Source: Pedobacter frigoris (GTDB taxonomy: Bacteria > Bacteroidota > Bacteroidia > Sphingobacteriales > Sphingobacteriaceae). Taken from it: a stretch of DNA of 64,000 bases. The stretch's first letter is position 1, and each line of letters starts with the position of its first letter. The notes below the pieces were generated by a model. It ran no database searches. It saw only the letters and a program-made list of their open reading frames with translations, and was not told the DNA's origin. The DNA lies in NCBI RefSeq assembly GCF_005116445.1, contig NZ_SWBQ01000001.1, forward strand, positions 186,001 through 250,000, read 5' to 3'. Both the position numbers and the translations under genes were made by a program. Below, piece after piece: positions 53,945 through 61,892 of this stretch.

Positions 53945-55405
53945 TTAATCTGAAGTTCCAATTCTGTTTCCTGTTTCAAAATCATATAAAGTCAATACGC
54001 GGATGTTGTAATACGCATCCCAAAAATTCTTTAGAGACATGATGTAGTCCCTTTTTGCCTGATCCTTCTCCTGCAAAGCTATATTTAAATCGGTAATGCT
54101 CAGGTCGCCCAGCAAATACCTGTTTCTCGCGATCTCATACCTTTCCTGCGCAGTTACATCTGCCGCTACGTTGTTTTGCATTTGCTCGCGTATCAGTTTA
54201 AATTGCTTCACCTGGGTATAAATCTCCTGGTCAAAGTTATTTTCCTGCATGGCAATGCTGTATTCTGCCAATTTCTGATTTGCCTGTGCGGTTTTAATTC
54301 GGGCTGCTGACCGTCCCCAATCCAGGATGGGTACCTGTACACCGATCCTCAATGTCTGCTGATCTTTAGGATTTGAATAAATACCGGGTATGTCATTTGC
54401 CTTGTTGCTCAGTCCAAAAGTAGCGAATAAGCTTGCATTCAATCCATTGTCGCCATGCGCTCTGGCCACCTCTTTTTGCGCTTCCAGCAATGTCCTTCTA
54501 AACTCTACCGTCTGGTGTTTGTTCTTTCGGGCTTCGCTGATGGCTATACTCATATCTATATCAAACTTCGCCAGTTTTTCTGGCAGCAGGAGCGCTATTG
54601 CAGCATCACTTTTATTGCCGATGTAAAACTTAAAGTTCAGCATGGCGCTTTCCACATATAAGTCGGCCTGCGACAATGCCTTCCCGGCATTTAGAGAAGC
54701 GAGTTTCAGCTGCATCAGTTCATCTCTTGATAATTTACCCATGCCTGCTTTCATTTCCCCGATTTTGTACAATGTATCGTTATTCTTTTTGTTCTTAACC
54801 GCTATTTCATGATTGATCTGGGCAATGAGGAGGTCAAAGAACAGTGTTGAGGCCATTTTACTGATATATTCCAGGTCTTCTGTGTATTTCTTTTTAGACT
54901 CCTCATATTTTAAGGGTTCTATCTTTTTATCCCACTTGAAGGAATTAAAAGAAAAGAGCGGCTGATTAAAGCCTATGACAAGGGGGCTGCCTGAATACCG
55001 CGTCTGTTTGCGGTCAAAATCACGAAAACGGAGGAGGTTTGAACTCATGAATACTTGTCCGCCGCTAAACCTCAATGGCTGTTTGATCCCCAGGTTCAAT
55101 TGAGAATTGTCATTGGCCACCGGGCGAAACTCGACTGTGCCGTCTGGCTGGGTAACAGCAACATTATTCCTGGTAAAATCAGGTAAAGATGCATCCAAAC
55201 TAACCTGGGGTAGATAGTCAGACTTGTAATTGCGGTATTGCCAATACCTGGTTTCTTTTAGCGTAGCCGCCTGAAGCGCAGCGGTAGAATTTTCCCTTGC
55301 GAGACCAACTGCCTGCACTAAGCTCAGTTTCAGTTCCGGTTCTTTTGTTTGTGCCTGGAGTAAGATAGGGAAGAAGGCAAACGTAATAAAAATGTATGTT
55401 TTCAT
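53945..55405 (-). CDS. TolC-family outer-membrane efflux protein
   Basis: Signal peptide (MKTYIFITFAFFPILLQAQ), then the duplicated helical OEP fold (LVQAVGLARENSTAALQAA in the first half, AISEARKNKHQTVEFRRTL in the second; LDWGRSAARIKTAQAN is the second-half signature). Forms the exit duct of the tripartite pump. Its 486 residues fit. It lies 8 bases after the adaptor gene. Confidence 0.93.
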   Translation of the reverse strand: MKTYIFITFAFFPILLQAQTKEPELKLSLVQAVGLARENSTAALQAATLKETRYWQYRNYKSDYLPQVSLDASLPDFTRNNVAVTQPDGTVEFRPVANDNSQLNLGIKQPLRFSGGQVFMSSNLLRFRDFDRKQTRYSGSPLVIGFNQPLFSFNSFKWDKKIEPLKYEESKKKYTEDLEYISKMASTLFFDLLIAQINHEIAVKNKKNNDTLYKIGEMKAGMGKLSRDELMQLKLASLNAGKALSQADLYVESAMLNFKFYIGNKSDAAIALLLPEKLAKFDIDMSIAISEARKNKHQTVEFRRTLLEAQKEVARAHGDNGLNASLFATFGLSNKANDIPGIYSNPKDQQTLRIGVQVPILDWGRSAARIKTAQANQKLAEYSIAMQENNFDQEIYTQVKQFKLIREQMQNNVAADVTAQERYEIARNRYLLGDLSITDLNIALQEKDQAKRDYIMSLKNFWDAYYNIRVLTLYDFETGNRIGTSD

Positions 55406-55413
55406 TTGCCCGT

Positions 55414-56661
55414 TTAGTTTTTAATGATGACTTTATCCATGTTCTTAAAATCATTCATTTCTGTAACAATGATCTGTTCCCCAGGCTGTAGTCCCGAGCG
55501 GATTTCCACCTTGTCAAAATTGCTGATCCCTACACTGATGTTCCTTGATACCGCCTCATTGCCTTTTATTACAAATACCTTTTGCTGATCAGAGCCATTA
55601 AATGCAGGACCATTCTTCACTCGTACCACATTATCTTTTACAGCGATGACGACAAACACATCCACTTTAAGGTTCGAGCGGAGTATAGGGTCATTATTTT
55701 TATTTAGCCCAACAAAAAACTTAATCATACCATTGTCTACTTCGGGCATGATATTGGTAATTTGTCCCCTTAAATCGGTCTTGTCTATCCTCACAATGAC
55801 AGTTCCCCCCGGCTTTAAGTTCGCAGCATATTCGTCTGAGATCTTCGCATCTATTTTAAAGCTGCTCATATCCGCAACCCTGACCAGTTCAGCCCCTTCA
55901 CCAACCTCAATTCCAATTTTATCAATTACCCAGGTGATCATTCCCTTTGCGGGCGAGCGGACCTCAGCGAGGTTCAGTTTTTTATTAGACTCAGCAATAT
56001 TTTTATTCTGTATGCTGATCTGAAAGCCCAGGCTTTTCATGTCATTCTGCATCGCTTTCTTTTGATTGCCGATCTGGTTTTTTAGCTGCTTGAGTTCCAG
56101 TTTCGAGATTTGGAGGTTCAGACCGGCTTGTTTTACCCGTTCTGCTGTGCTGCTACCTATACTCAGCAAAGAACGTTCATGATCAAGCGCAGTTTCCAGG
56201 CTTTGGATATTCATTTCTTTAATGGTGTATTGAGTTTCCAGTTCACCTAAAGACCTTTCCAGACTCAATTTCAACTGGTCGATCTTATTGTGGTTGGCTG
56301 CCTGTTCATCCAGCATCTTGGTGTAATTACTCAATGTGGTTTCTTTATTGAGTGACAGTATAGATTCCCTTGCATTAATTAATTCGCCCGGAGCATGAAG
56401 TACTTTTTCAATTTTAGCATGAATAGGACTGGTGATCGTAAATTCATATTGAGGGATTACAGTGCCGGATGCAGAAATAGTGGCCTCTATAGTACCTTTG
56501 TCGGCAGTCCCAATTTCTATCTCACCGTGATTAACTGCCGGTCTGATGGTTCCCCTGAATGTAATAAAAGCTGCAACTATAACTGCCAGGCATATGCTGG
56601 TAATCAAAATGGTAGTGACAATTCTTTTTCTTTTAAATGTTTGAGATAGCTCCCTGTCCAT
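55414..56661 (-). CDS. Periplasmic adaptor of ABC efflux pump (HlyD/MacA family)
   Basis: N-terminal membrane helix (IVTTILITSICLAVIVAAFI), a split lipoyl/barrel-sandwich domain (IEIGTADKGTIEATISASGT and AEVRSPAKGMITWVID), a long coiled-coil hairpin at about 120-235 (KIDQLKLSLERSLGELETQY), and beta-barrel and membrane-proximal domains (VRIDKTDLRGQITNIMPEVD, SRNISVGISNFDKVEIRSGL). It bridges the FtsX permeases and TolC. First gene of the seven-gene operon. Its leader carries the candidate sigma-54 promoter. Confidence 0.93.
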   Translation of the reverse strand: MDRELSQTFKRKRIVTTILITSICLAVIVAAFITFRGTIRPAVNHGEIEIGTADKGTIEATISASGTVIPQYEFTITSPIHAKIEKVLHAPGELINARESILSLNKETTLSNYTKMLDEQAANHNKIDQLKLSLERSLGELETQYTIKEMNIQSLETALDHERSLLSIGSSTAERVKQAGLNLQISKLELKQLKNQIGNQKKAMQNDMKSLGFQISIQNKNIAESNKKLNLAEVRSPAKGMITWVIDKIGIEVGEGAELVRVADMSSFKIDAKISDEYAANLKPGGTVIVRIDKTDLRGQITNIMPEVDNGMIKFFVGLNKNNDPILRSNLKVDVFVVIAVKDNVVRVKNGPAFNGSDQQKVFVIKGNEAVSRNISVGISNFDKVEIRSGLQPGEQIIVTEMNDFKNMDKVIIKN

Positions 56662-56689
56662 GAATGCGATAATTATGATGTGCCCTTAA

Positions 56690-56705
56690 TTCAATCATGA
56701 TGCCA
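56690..56705 (-). promoter_or_regulatory. Candidate sigma-54 promoter of the efflux operon
   Basis: On the minus strand TGGCATCATGATTGAA fits the -24/-12 pattern TGGCAC-N5-TTGC with exact spacing. The -24 GG is perfect; the -12 GC is GA. The implied start site near 56679 gives an 18-base leader before the adaptor ATG. The presence of an NtrC-type regulator in the same operon raises the likelihood. Confidence 0.5.
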
Positions 56706-56757
56706 TAGTTATCTTTCTTTTTATCAGTCAGTTAGTTGTGTTATGGTCATTGGAAAT

Positions 56758-56817
56758 TGTTCGGTAATGGACAGGTTGTTTCATTACGGACACCATTAGT
56801 GAATTTGTCTTCGGACA
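56758..56817. promoter_or_regulatory. Candidate activator-binding sites upstream of the efflux operon
   Basis: TGTTCGGTAATGGACA (56758-56773) and TGTTTCATTACGGACA (56777-56792) share TGTT-N3-TA-N2-GGACA and are centred 19 bases apart, about two helical turns. A third half-like element, TGTCTTCGGACA, lies at 56806-56817. They sit about 86, 105 and 132 bases upstream of the predicted start, typical for enhancer sites of NtrC-family regulators. Confidence 0.45.
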
Positions 56818-57068
56818 TAAAAAAGTACATTCTGTATTGTGGTATCGCAGGATGCGGGTGAAAAAAATACAATAATGAACCTAAACTCAACATCTGAAAC
56901 AGAAAATCGATCAAATTAATTGTAATTTTCCATAAAATTTATGGATATTGAAGGTATCGTTGTTCTTGTCGATAAGAATTCTGAATTTTACTGAATAAAT
57001 CACTATTGTGATAGGCTTGCTGTTTTGGTGGATGCCGGTAAGTAAAATTTAGGAAAATAATAATTATC

Positions 57069-57172
57069 AAAGAGGATTGTCCGAAAAGGTAGGTTTTTGC
57101 AATTGGATTATGCGTAGCGTCATCCTGAAATAAATTCAGGATGATGAACATACCTTTTCAGACATCCTCTTT
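57069..57172. repeat. Nested inverted-repeat element containing a REP-like core (copy 2)
   Basis: Outer arms 57069-57091 and 57151-57172 are inverse complements except for a few positions (AAAGAGGAT-GTC-GAAAAGGTA pattern). Inside is GTCATCCTGAAATAAATTCAGGATGA in two halves, 57119-57128 and 57135-57144, the same core as copies 1 and 3. The whole resembles a small non-coding hairpin element. The 577-base gap it sits in (56662-57238) otherwise holds only the efflux operon control region; small frames crossing the element look spurious. Confidence 0.75.
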
Positions 57173-57238
57173 GTTATTTAAGCAATCCAGGCAATTGAAA
57201 AATGTTTTTGTAATATTGCGTACCAACGAATCCATTTT

Positions 57239-58093
57239 ATGAATATCATCATAGACGCTGCCGCCCAAACGCAAGATTGTTATCCCCTGACTGTCAATAA
57301 ACCCAATGCACTTATGAGTGTATTTAACAAAACACTTTTGGAGCATGCGCTGTCTGTTGCCGCTAAAAAATCAAATAACATCATTATACAAATCCAGAAG
57401 ATTCATGCCGGATTATTTCAACAGATTGGACTTCCTGACTCCTGTCAAATAGCTACGGATTATATCCTCCAGCCGGAAGATGTGCTGATGGATGCCAGAC
57501 ATTTTTATTGGAATGATGAAGTTTTTACTATTCATTATGCCTGGGATCTCATCAAATGCCAGGAAAAATATGCAGCAGAAGTCGTGTATTGTATTGATCC
57601 GAAATCGACCATTGAACCGCTGGCTACCTTAAAAGGAAATGTCACAGTAGGGGCGGGCACTATCATAAAAAACGGGGTATATATAGAAGGACCGGTGATG
57701 ATCGGTGAGAACTGTACCATTGGACCGAATTGTTATATACGCGGGAATACTTCCATTGGCAATAACTGCAGAATCGGGAATGCGGTAGAAGTTAAAAATG
57801 CGATTATTGGTAGGGGTACCAATATCTGTCACCTGAGCTATTTTGGTGATGGCATTGCAGGAGATCGTGTGAATCTTGGGGCAGGATTTATCAATGCCAA
57901 CCTGAGGCACGATGCACAGGAAATGACTACGATGCTCAATGGAAATAAAGTGCCGACGGGTAGAAACAAATTAGGCGCAATTATAGGCGATGATGTACAT
58001 ACGGGTATCAATTCATTGGTATATCCCGGAAGGAAGATTTGGCCTCATTTGTCTACGAATCCAGGAGAAATTGTTTCAAAAGATATTCTCTGA
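57239..58093 (+). CDS. GlmU-like nucleotidyltransferase/hexapeptide-repeat protein
   Basis: The N-terminal about 100 residues are a reduced sugar-nucleotidyltransferase-like region (PLTVNKPNALMSVFNKTLLE) without the usual glycine-rich GxGTRM loop. From about residue 125 a left-handed beta-helix of hexapeptide repeats follows (VTVGAGTIIKNGVYIEGPVM, IGENCTIGPNCYIRG, SIGNNCRIGNAVEVKN), and ends GAIIGDDVHTGINSLVYPGR. It is 284 residues, shorter than GlmU (about 450) or the GlmU-like proteins of Bacteroidota (about 390). Acetyltransferase activity is plausible; nucleotidyl transfer is doubtful. Monocistronic. Confidence 0.82.
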   Translation: MNIIIDAAAQTQDCYPLTVNKPNALMSVFNKTLLEHALSVAAKKSNNIIIQIQKIHAGLFQQIGLPDSCQIATDYILQPEDVLMDARHFYWNDEVFTIHYAWDLIKCQEKYAAEVVYCIDPKSTIEPLATLKGNVTVGAGTIIKNGVYIEGPVMIGENCTIGPNCYIRGNTSIGNNCRIGNAVEVKNAIIGRGTNICHLSYFGDGIAGDRVNLGAGFINANLRHDAQEMTTMLNGNKVPTGRNKLGAIIGDDVHTGINSLVYPGRKIWPHLSTNPGEIVSKDIL

Positions 58094-58199
58094 AAGTATC
58101 GGCTTTACTATATTAAATTCATTTATTAACCTGTGTATCTGGCTGATGATCCTTCGGGAACGGTTTTGTTATACAGGGAAATTCTAGGACGGTTGTTGG

Positions 58200-58240
58200 A
58201 GTATTATAGGACTCTAGTTCTACTAGAGTCCTATAATACT
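58200..58240. repeat. Perfect 19-bp palindrome between convergent genes
   Basis: Left arm 58200-58218 (AGTATTATAGGACTCTAGT) and right arm 58222-58240 are exact inverse complements with loop TCT. It lies between two converging genes, so it may serve as a bidirectional terminator, although no T-run follows. Confidence 0.85.
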
Positions 58241-58254
58241 TATTACTAAGTACT

Positions 58255-58728
58255 TTATTGAACGTTGATCAGGGTAATGTCGAAATCCAGGATGGCATTG
58301 CCGGGGATAGGACCAGTGCCACTGGTTCCGTAGCCATAATAAGAAGGGATCAGTAACCTGATCTTTCCACCTTTTTGAATCAGAGGAATACCAATTTGCC
58401 AGCCCTGGATTACTCTGCCTAAAGAAAAATCGATCGGAGCACCTTTGGAATCGTCGAAAATAGCCCCGTTCATTATTTTTCCCTGATAGGCAGCAGAGAT
58501 CTGGCTGTTACCTGTGTACTTTATATCTCCTGTACCGGGAGCAATGATCTGGTAAAAAACACCTGAAGAATGTTTGATAGCCGAGATATTATTTGATGTG
58601 ATATAGTTTCTAATGGCAATGGTATCTGCTTTAAACTGTGCTTCTACGTCCACAGTCTTGCCTTTTTTACATGCTGTAATTCCTGCAGCAATGAAGACGA
58701 ATAATAAAAGAGATTTGATGTTATTCAT
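58255..58728 (-). CDS. FKBP-type peptidyl-prolyl isomerase lipoprotein
   Basis: The ATG at 58728 gives the lipoprotein signal MNNIKSLLLFVFIAAGITAC; a TTG three codons earlier is less likely. The FKBP fold is at about 60-157: YTGNSQISAAYQGKIMNGAI, FDDSKGAPIDFSLGRVIQGW and IPSYYGYGTSGTGPIPGNAI are the family blocks with the active-site aromatic residues. It would catalyse proline isomerisation or chaperone folding at the outer membrane. 157 residues. Confidence 0.93.
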   Translation of the reverse strand: MNNIKSLLLFVFIAAGITACKKGKTVDVEAQFKADTIAIRNYITSNNISAIKHSSGVFYQIIAPGTGDIKYTGNSQISAAYQGKIMNGAIFDDSKGAPIDFSLGRVIQGWQIGIPLIQKGGKIRLLIPSYYGYGTSGTGPIPGNAILDFDITLINVQ

Positions 58729-58856
58729 AGGAAGCAAATATAATGATATTTTGAGATTGAGTACTATAGGATTGGATAAGGAATGATCATCTTTTTGTTC
58801 GAATTAAAGTTTCAGTATTTATTGAAAGTTTAATTGTATGTATGTATATTTGGTCT

Positions 58857-59678
58857 ATGAAAAGCTTAAGAAACCACACGATCCTTTATGATGCAGAATG
58901 CCCGATGTGCATGATGTATACTAAAGCATTTACAACGGTTGGTATGCTTGACAAGACCGGAGCACAGCCTTATCAGCAAATGCCAACAGAATTTTGTCCT
59001 TTTGTAGACCAGAGAAGAGCAGTAAACGAAATTGCATTGGTAAACAATGACACCGGTGAAGTAAGTTATGGCATTCATAGCCTCTTCAAAGTACTGGGAA
59101 ATTCAGTTCCATTGTTTGCGCCTTTATTTGCATGGAAACCATTTATCTGGTTGATGACCAAGGTTTATGCTTTTGTATCTTACAACAGAAAGGTCATTAT
59201 TCCTGAAGGTAAACAAGCGGGTGGCTGTGCGTTGCAGCCTGATTTTAAACTGCATTACAGAATCGCCTATCTCATCTTTACCTGGTTTTTTACGGGTCTT
59301 ATCCTCACCAAATATGCGGTATTGCTGAAAGATGCCATGCCTGTAGGCGGTCCCCATAGGGAGTACCTCATTTGTGGCGGACAGGTTGTTTTTCAGGGAC
59401 TGATCATCAGCCTGCTGAATAAAGAAAAAAGATGGGAGTACCTCGGCAATATGATGACCATCTCTTTTGCCGGAGCATTGGTGTTGCTGCCGGTGGTTTT
59501 GTTGTCCGGGATTTTTACGTTTCCGGTACTGTTCTATGTACTTTATTTTCTGGGTGTGGCAGGACTGATGTTTTTGGAGCACATTCGCAGGACAGGCCTG
59601 CTGGGGCTTGGGTATATCCTGACGATGAGCTGGGTATTGTATCGTATAGCCATTCTTTTATGGATTATTTACAAATAA
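58857..59678 (+). CDS. DCC-family thiol-disulfide oxidoreductase-like membrane protein
   Basis: The N-terminal about 125 residues resemble the DCC/DUF393 family: ILYDAECPMCMMYTKAF carries a CPMC redox motif close to the start. Then come about five membrane segments (YRIAYLIFTWFFTGLILT, MMTISFAGALVLLPVVLLSG, FPVLFYVLYFLGVAGLMF, LGYILTMSWVLYRIAILLW). The ATG at 58857 (MKSLRNHTIL) is preferred over one five codons earlier. A TATATTTG -7 match at 58845-58852 with TTG at 58822-58824 lies so close that the message could be leaderless. Function unknown beyond a likely thiol role. The next gene begins 9 bases later. Confidence 0.8.
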   Translation: MKSLRNHTILYDAECPMCMMYTKAFTTVGMLDKTGAQPYQQMPTEFCPFVDQRRAVNEIALVNNDTGEVSYGIHSLFKVLGNSVPLFAPLFAWKPFIWLMTKVYAFVSYNRKVIIPEGKQAGGCALQPDFKLHYRIAYLIFTWFFTGLILTKYAVLLKDAMPVGGPHREYLICGGQVVFQGLIISLLNKEKRWEYLGNMMTISFAGALVLLPVVLLSGIFTFPVLFYVLYFLGVAGLMFLEHIRRTGLLGLGYILTMSWVLYRIAILLWIIYK

Positions 59679-59687
59679 CAACGTCAA

Positions 59688-60614
59688 ATGAAATACAATA
59701 ACATAGTGATCGCAGGGGGCAACGGGTATTTGGGGAAAGTACTTGCCCGTTATTATAGAGATCTGGCAGAAAAAGTCATCATCCTTAGCAGGAAACCTCA
59801 ACCTGCTGATGGGAATGTGGAAACGGTATTGTGGGACGGAAAAACTGAGGGAAGTTGGACGGCCGTTTTGCAGGGAGCAGATTTGCTGGTCAACTTATGT
59901 GGTAAAAATGTAAACTGCAGGTATACGGCCAAAAACAGGAAGGAAATCATCGCGTCAAGAGTAATTCCCAGCCTGCTTTTAGGTCAGGTAATTGCAGGGT
60001 TGTCCAATCCGCCAAAGTTATGGATCACCGTAACCTCAGCAACGATTTATCGCCATGCAGAAGATCATGCTCAGGATGAGGAAACAGGGGATATCGGCTA
60101 TGGATTTTCAATAGACGTATGTAAACAATGGGAAGAGGCCTTTTTAGCGGTTCCTACACCGTTGATGACACGCAAAGTTGCCCTAAGGATGGGGATCGTG
60201 CTGGGCAGGAACGACAGCGTGTTCCCTAGATTGCTGAACCTGGTGAAGGTTGGTCTGGGAGGCAGGCAGGGGGATGGGGAGCAGTACATCTCATGGATCC
60301 ATGAGTATGATGTGGCCAGGTGTATGGAATGGCTGATGAGAAATGAAGTCGATGGCGTGCTGAACTGTGTGGCACCGGAAGCGGTAAAGAATGCGACTTT
60401 TATGAAATTGATGCGTGATGCTTATGGTGTGCCGTTTGGATTGCCTAGTCCGCAGTGGCTGCTTGAAATCGGCGTTTTAATGATCGGTACGGAAATGGAA
60501 CTCATCTTAAAAAGTCGGTGGGTAGCACCAAAAAGATTACTGGATGCAGGCTTTAATTTCCAATTTTCCAATGCCAGGCATGCAATACATGATATTTTAA
60601 GTTTACGGGTTTAG
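59688..60614 (+). CDS. TIGR01777-family NAD(P)-dependent epimerase-like protein
   Basis: Extended short-chain dehydrogenase fold. The nucleotide loop is VIAGGNGYLGKVLA at 7-20; LLVNLCGKNVNCRYTAKNRK and GDGEQYISWIHEYDVAR are strongly typical of TIGR01777 proteins (YfcH/SulA-like). DUF1731-like C-terminus (GVPFGLPSPQWLLEIG, LKSRWVAPKRLLDAGFNF). 308 residues. The substrate of this family is not established. It follows the DCC-family gene by 9 bases and precedes a methyltransferase by 21, probably one transcript. Confidence 0.93.
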   Translation: MKYNNIVIAGGNGYLGKVLARYYRDLAEKVIILSRKPQPADGNVETVLWDGKTEGSWTAVLQGADLLVNLCGKNVNCRYTAKNRKEIIASRVIPSLLLGQVIAGLSNPPKLWITVTSATIYRHAEDHAQDEETGDIGYGFSIDVCKQWEEAFLAVPTPLMTRKVALRMGIVLGRNDSVFPRLLNLVKVGLGGRQGDGEQYISWIHEYDVARCMEWLMRNEVDGVLNCVAPEAVKNATFMKLMRDAYGVPFGLPSPQWLLEIGVLMIGTEMELILKSRWVAPKRLLDAGFNFQFSNARHAIHDILSLRV

Positions 60615-60635
60615 TAATTTCCTTACTTTTGTATC

Positions 60636-61262
60636 ATGAATACTAAACAGGCTTACAACATCTGGGCTGCCCAGTATGATACCAACAGCAATAAAACAAG
60701 GGACCTGGAAGCGCTTGCGCTGAAAATATCTTTGGCCAGCATTCCTTTTAATAAGGTGCTGGAAATTGGTTGCGGAACCGGTAAAAATACGGAGTGGCTG
60801 ATGGAGAAAGCAGCTTTGATCACAGCAGTTGATTTTTCTGAGCAGATGCTGGCCAGGGCTAAGGATAAGATTGCATCGAACAGGGTGCAGTTTAAACAGG
60901 CAGATATTACCTCGCGCTGGAATTTCAGGGACGGTCTGTATGACCTGGTGACTTTTAGTTTAGTACTGGAGCATATCGACAACCTTGATTATGTATTCAA
61001 TGAGGTTTCTAAATCCTTGAATTCCGGTGGCTACGCTTATATTGGCGAGCTGCACCCTTTTAAACAATATGGCGGTACACAGGCCAGGTTTGATACCGAT
61101 GAGGGTCGTCAGGTAGTAGATTGCTTCAATCATAATGTGTCCGACTTTATTAACGCAGCAAAAAAGCATGGTCTGGCGTTGGTAAATCTGGATGAGTATT
61201 TTGATGACAATGACAGGACCCAGATACCTTGGGTCTTAACTATTCTCCTGAAAAAGGTCTAG
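60636..61262 (+). CDS. Class I SAM-dependent methyltransferase
   Basis: Methyltransferase type 11-like. Motif I is VLEIGCGTGKNTEWL at about 40-54, the acidic residue of motif II is in ITAVDFSEQMLARAK, and motif III-like YDLVTFSLVLEHIDNLD is clear. 208 residues, no signal. The substrate cannot be read; the EHID pattern and small C-terminal part fit small-molecule methyltransferases. Confidence 0.9.
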   Translation: MNTKQAYNIWAAQYDTNSNKTRDLEALALKISLASIPFNKVLEIGCGTGKNTEWLMEKAALITAVDFSEQMLARAKDKIASNRVQFKQADITSRWNFRDGLYDLVTFSLVLEHIDNLDYVFNEVSKSLNSGGYAYIGELHPFKQYGGTQARFDTDEGRQVVDCFNHNVSDFINAAKKHGLALVNLDEYFDDNDRTQIPWVLTILLKKV

Positions 61263-61296
61263 CTGGCCTGAATTTTCTAAAGTTTTTTTCTAATAG

Positions 61297-61328
61297 TTGG
61301 TCGGCAGAGAATAAATAAAATATATTTG
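61297..61328 (+). promoter_or_regulatory. Candidate promoter of the metal-efflux locus
   Basis: TTG at 61297-61299 and TATATTTG at 61321-61328 are spaced 21 bases apart and match the Bacteroidota -33/-7 pattern. The implied start site near 61335 gives a leader of about ten bases before the small secreted protein. Confidence 0.6.
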
Positions 61329-61344
61329 TATCAACGAATAAGAA

Positions 61345-61665
61345 ATGAGAGCATTAGCGATATTTTGTGTAATTGTGGTCATGGTACTGAATATGGTGCC
61401 TTGTGCAGATGCGCATGATCATGCCGATGCTCCTATTGCTTTGTCTTTTTCTTCATCTGACCACGCAAAAAGCCATGAGGCTCCTTTAGAAGATGCATGC
61501 ACGCCTTTTTGTCATTGTTCCTGCTGCGCAAGTTCAATAGTTTTAAAACTTGTGGCCGATCTGAATCCGCCATTTTCAATACACCAGACTTCAATTGCTA
61601 TGCATTTTGAAGGCAGGTCTATAGCTGTCAGCCATTCGGTTTGGCAACCTCCTAAGTTAGTTTAA
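61345..61665 (+). CDS. Small Cys/His-rich secreted protein (DUF6660-like)
   Basis: 106 residues. A signal peptide (AIFCVIVVMVLNMVPCADA) is followed by a His/Asp-rich stretch (HDHADAP) and a cysteine cluster CTPFCHCSCC at about 53-62. Such proteins commonly precede CusA/CzcA-type pumps in Bacteroidota and may bind the exported metal in the periplasm; the role is inferred from composition and place. The pump gene begins 227 bases downstream, across a REP-like element. Confidence 0.8.
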   Translation: MRALAIFCVIVVMVLNMVPCADAHDHADAPIALSFSSSDHAKSHEAPLEDACTPFCHCSCCASSIVLKLVADLNPPFSIHQTSIAMHFEGRSIAVSHSVWQPPKLV

Positions 61666-61713
61666 TACATTTATTTCTTTAGAAGCAGTCGTTAAGTTGG
61701 TCTTTAAATCGCT

Positions 61714-61818
61714 CGTCATCCTGACCACGCGTAGCTGCGAAGCAAATTTATTTCAGGATCCCGAAATAGAATGGCCGCTTGCAGGTGCGGGATCCTGAAA
61801 TAAATTCAGGATGACGAC
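61714..61818. repeat. REP-like palindromic repeat, copy 3
   Basis: Outer GTCATCCTGA (61715-61724) pairs with TCAGGATGAC at about 61806-61815. Inside it, 61745-61762 and 61789-61806 (AATTTATTTCAGGATCCC and its complement) make a second long stem around a 26-base loop. The left half matches the reverse complement of copy 1. The gap 61666-61892 between the small secreted protein and the pump holds nothing else recognisable. Confidence 0.75.
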
Positions 61819-61892
61819 CGATTTAGTTAAAATTATTAATACTCACATTTCGTTGATTTTATCCTTATCAGTGTTCTGTAACTAACTTATTT

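Noticed and set aside
56939..57151. 70-residue frame on the minus strand near the repeat element
   Set aside because: Runs through the nested inverted repeat (MFIILNLFQDDA comes from the repeat itself) and has no protein character beyond it.
59124..59582. 152-residue frame on the minus strand
   Set aside because: Antisense to the DCC-family membrane protein; very basic composition typical of shadows of hydrophobic genes.
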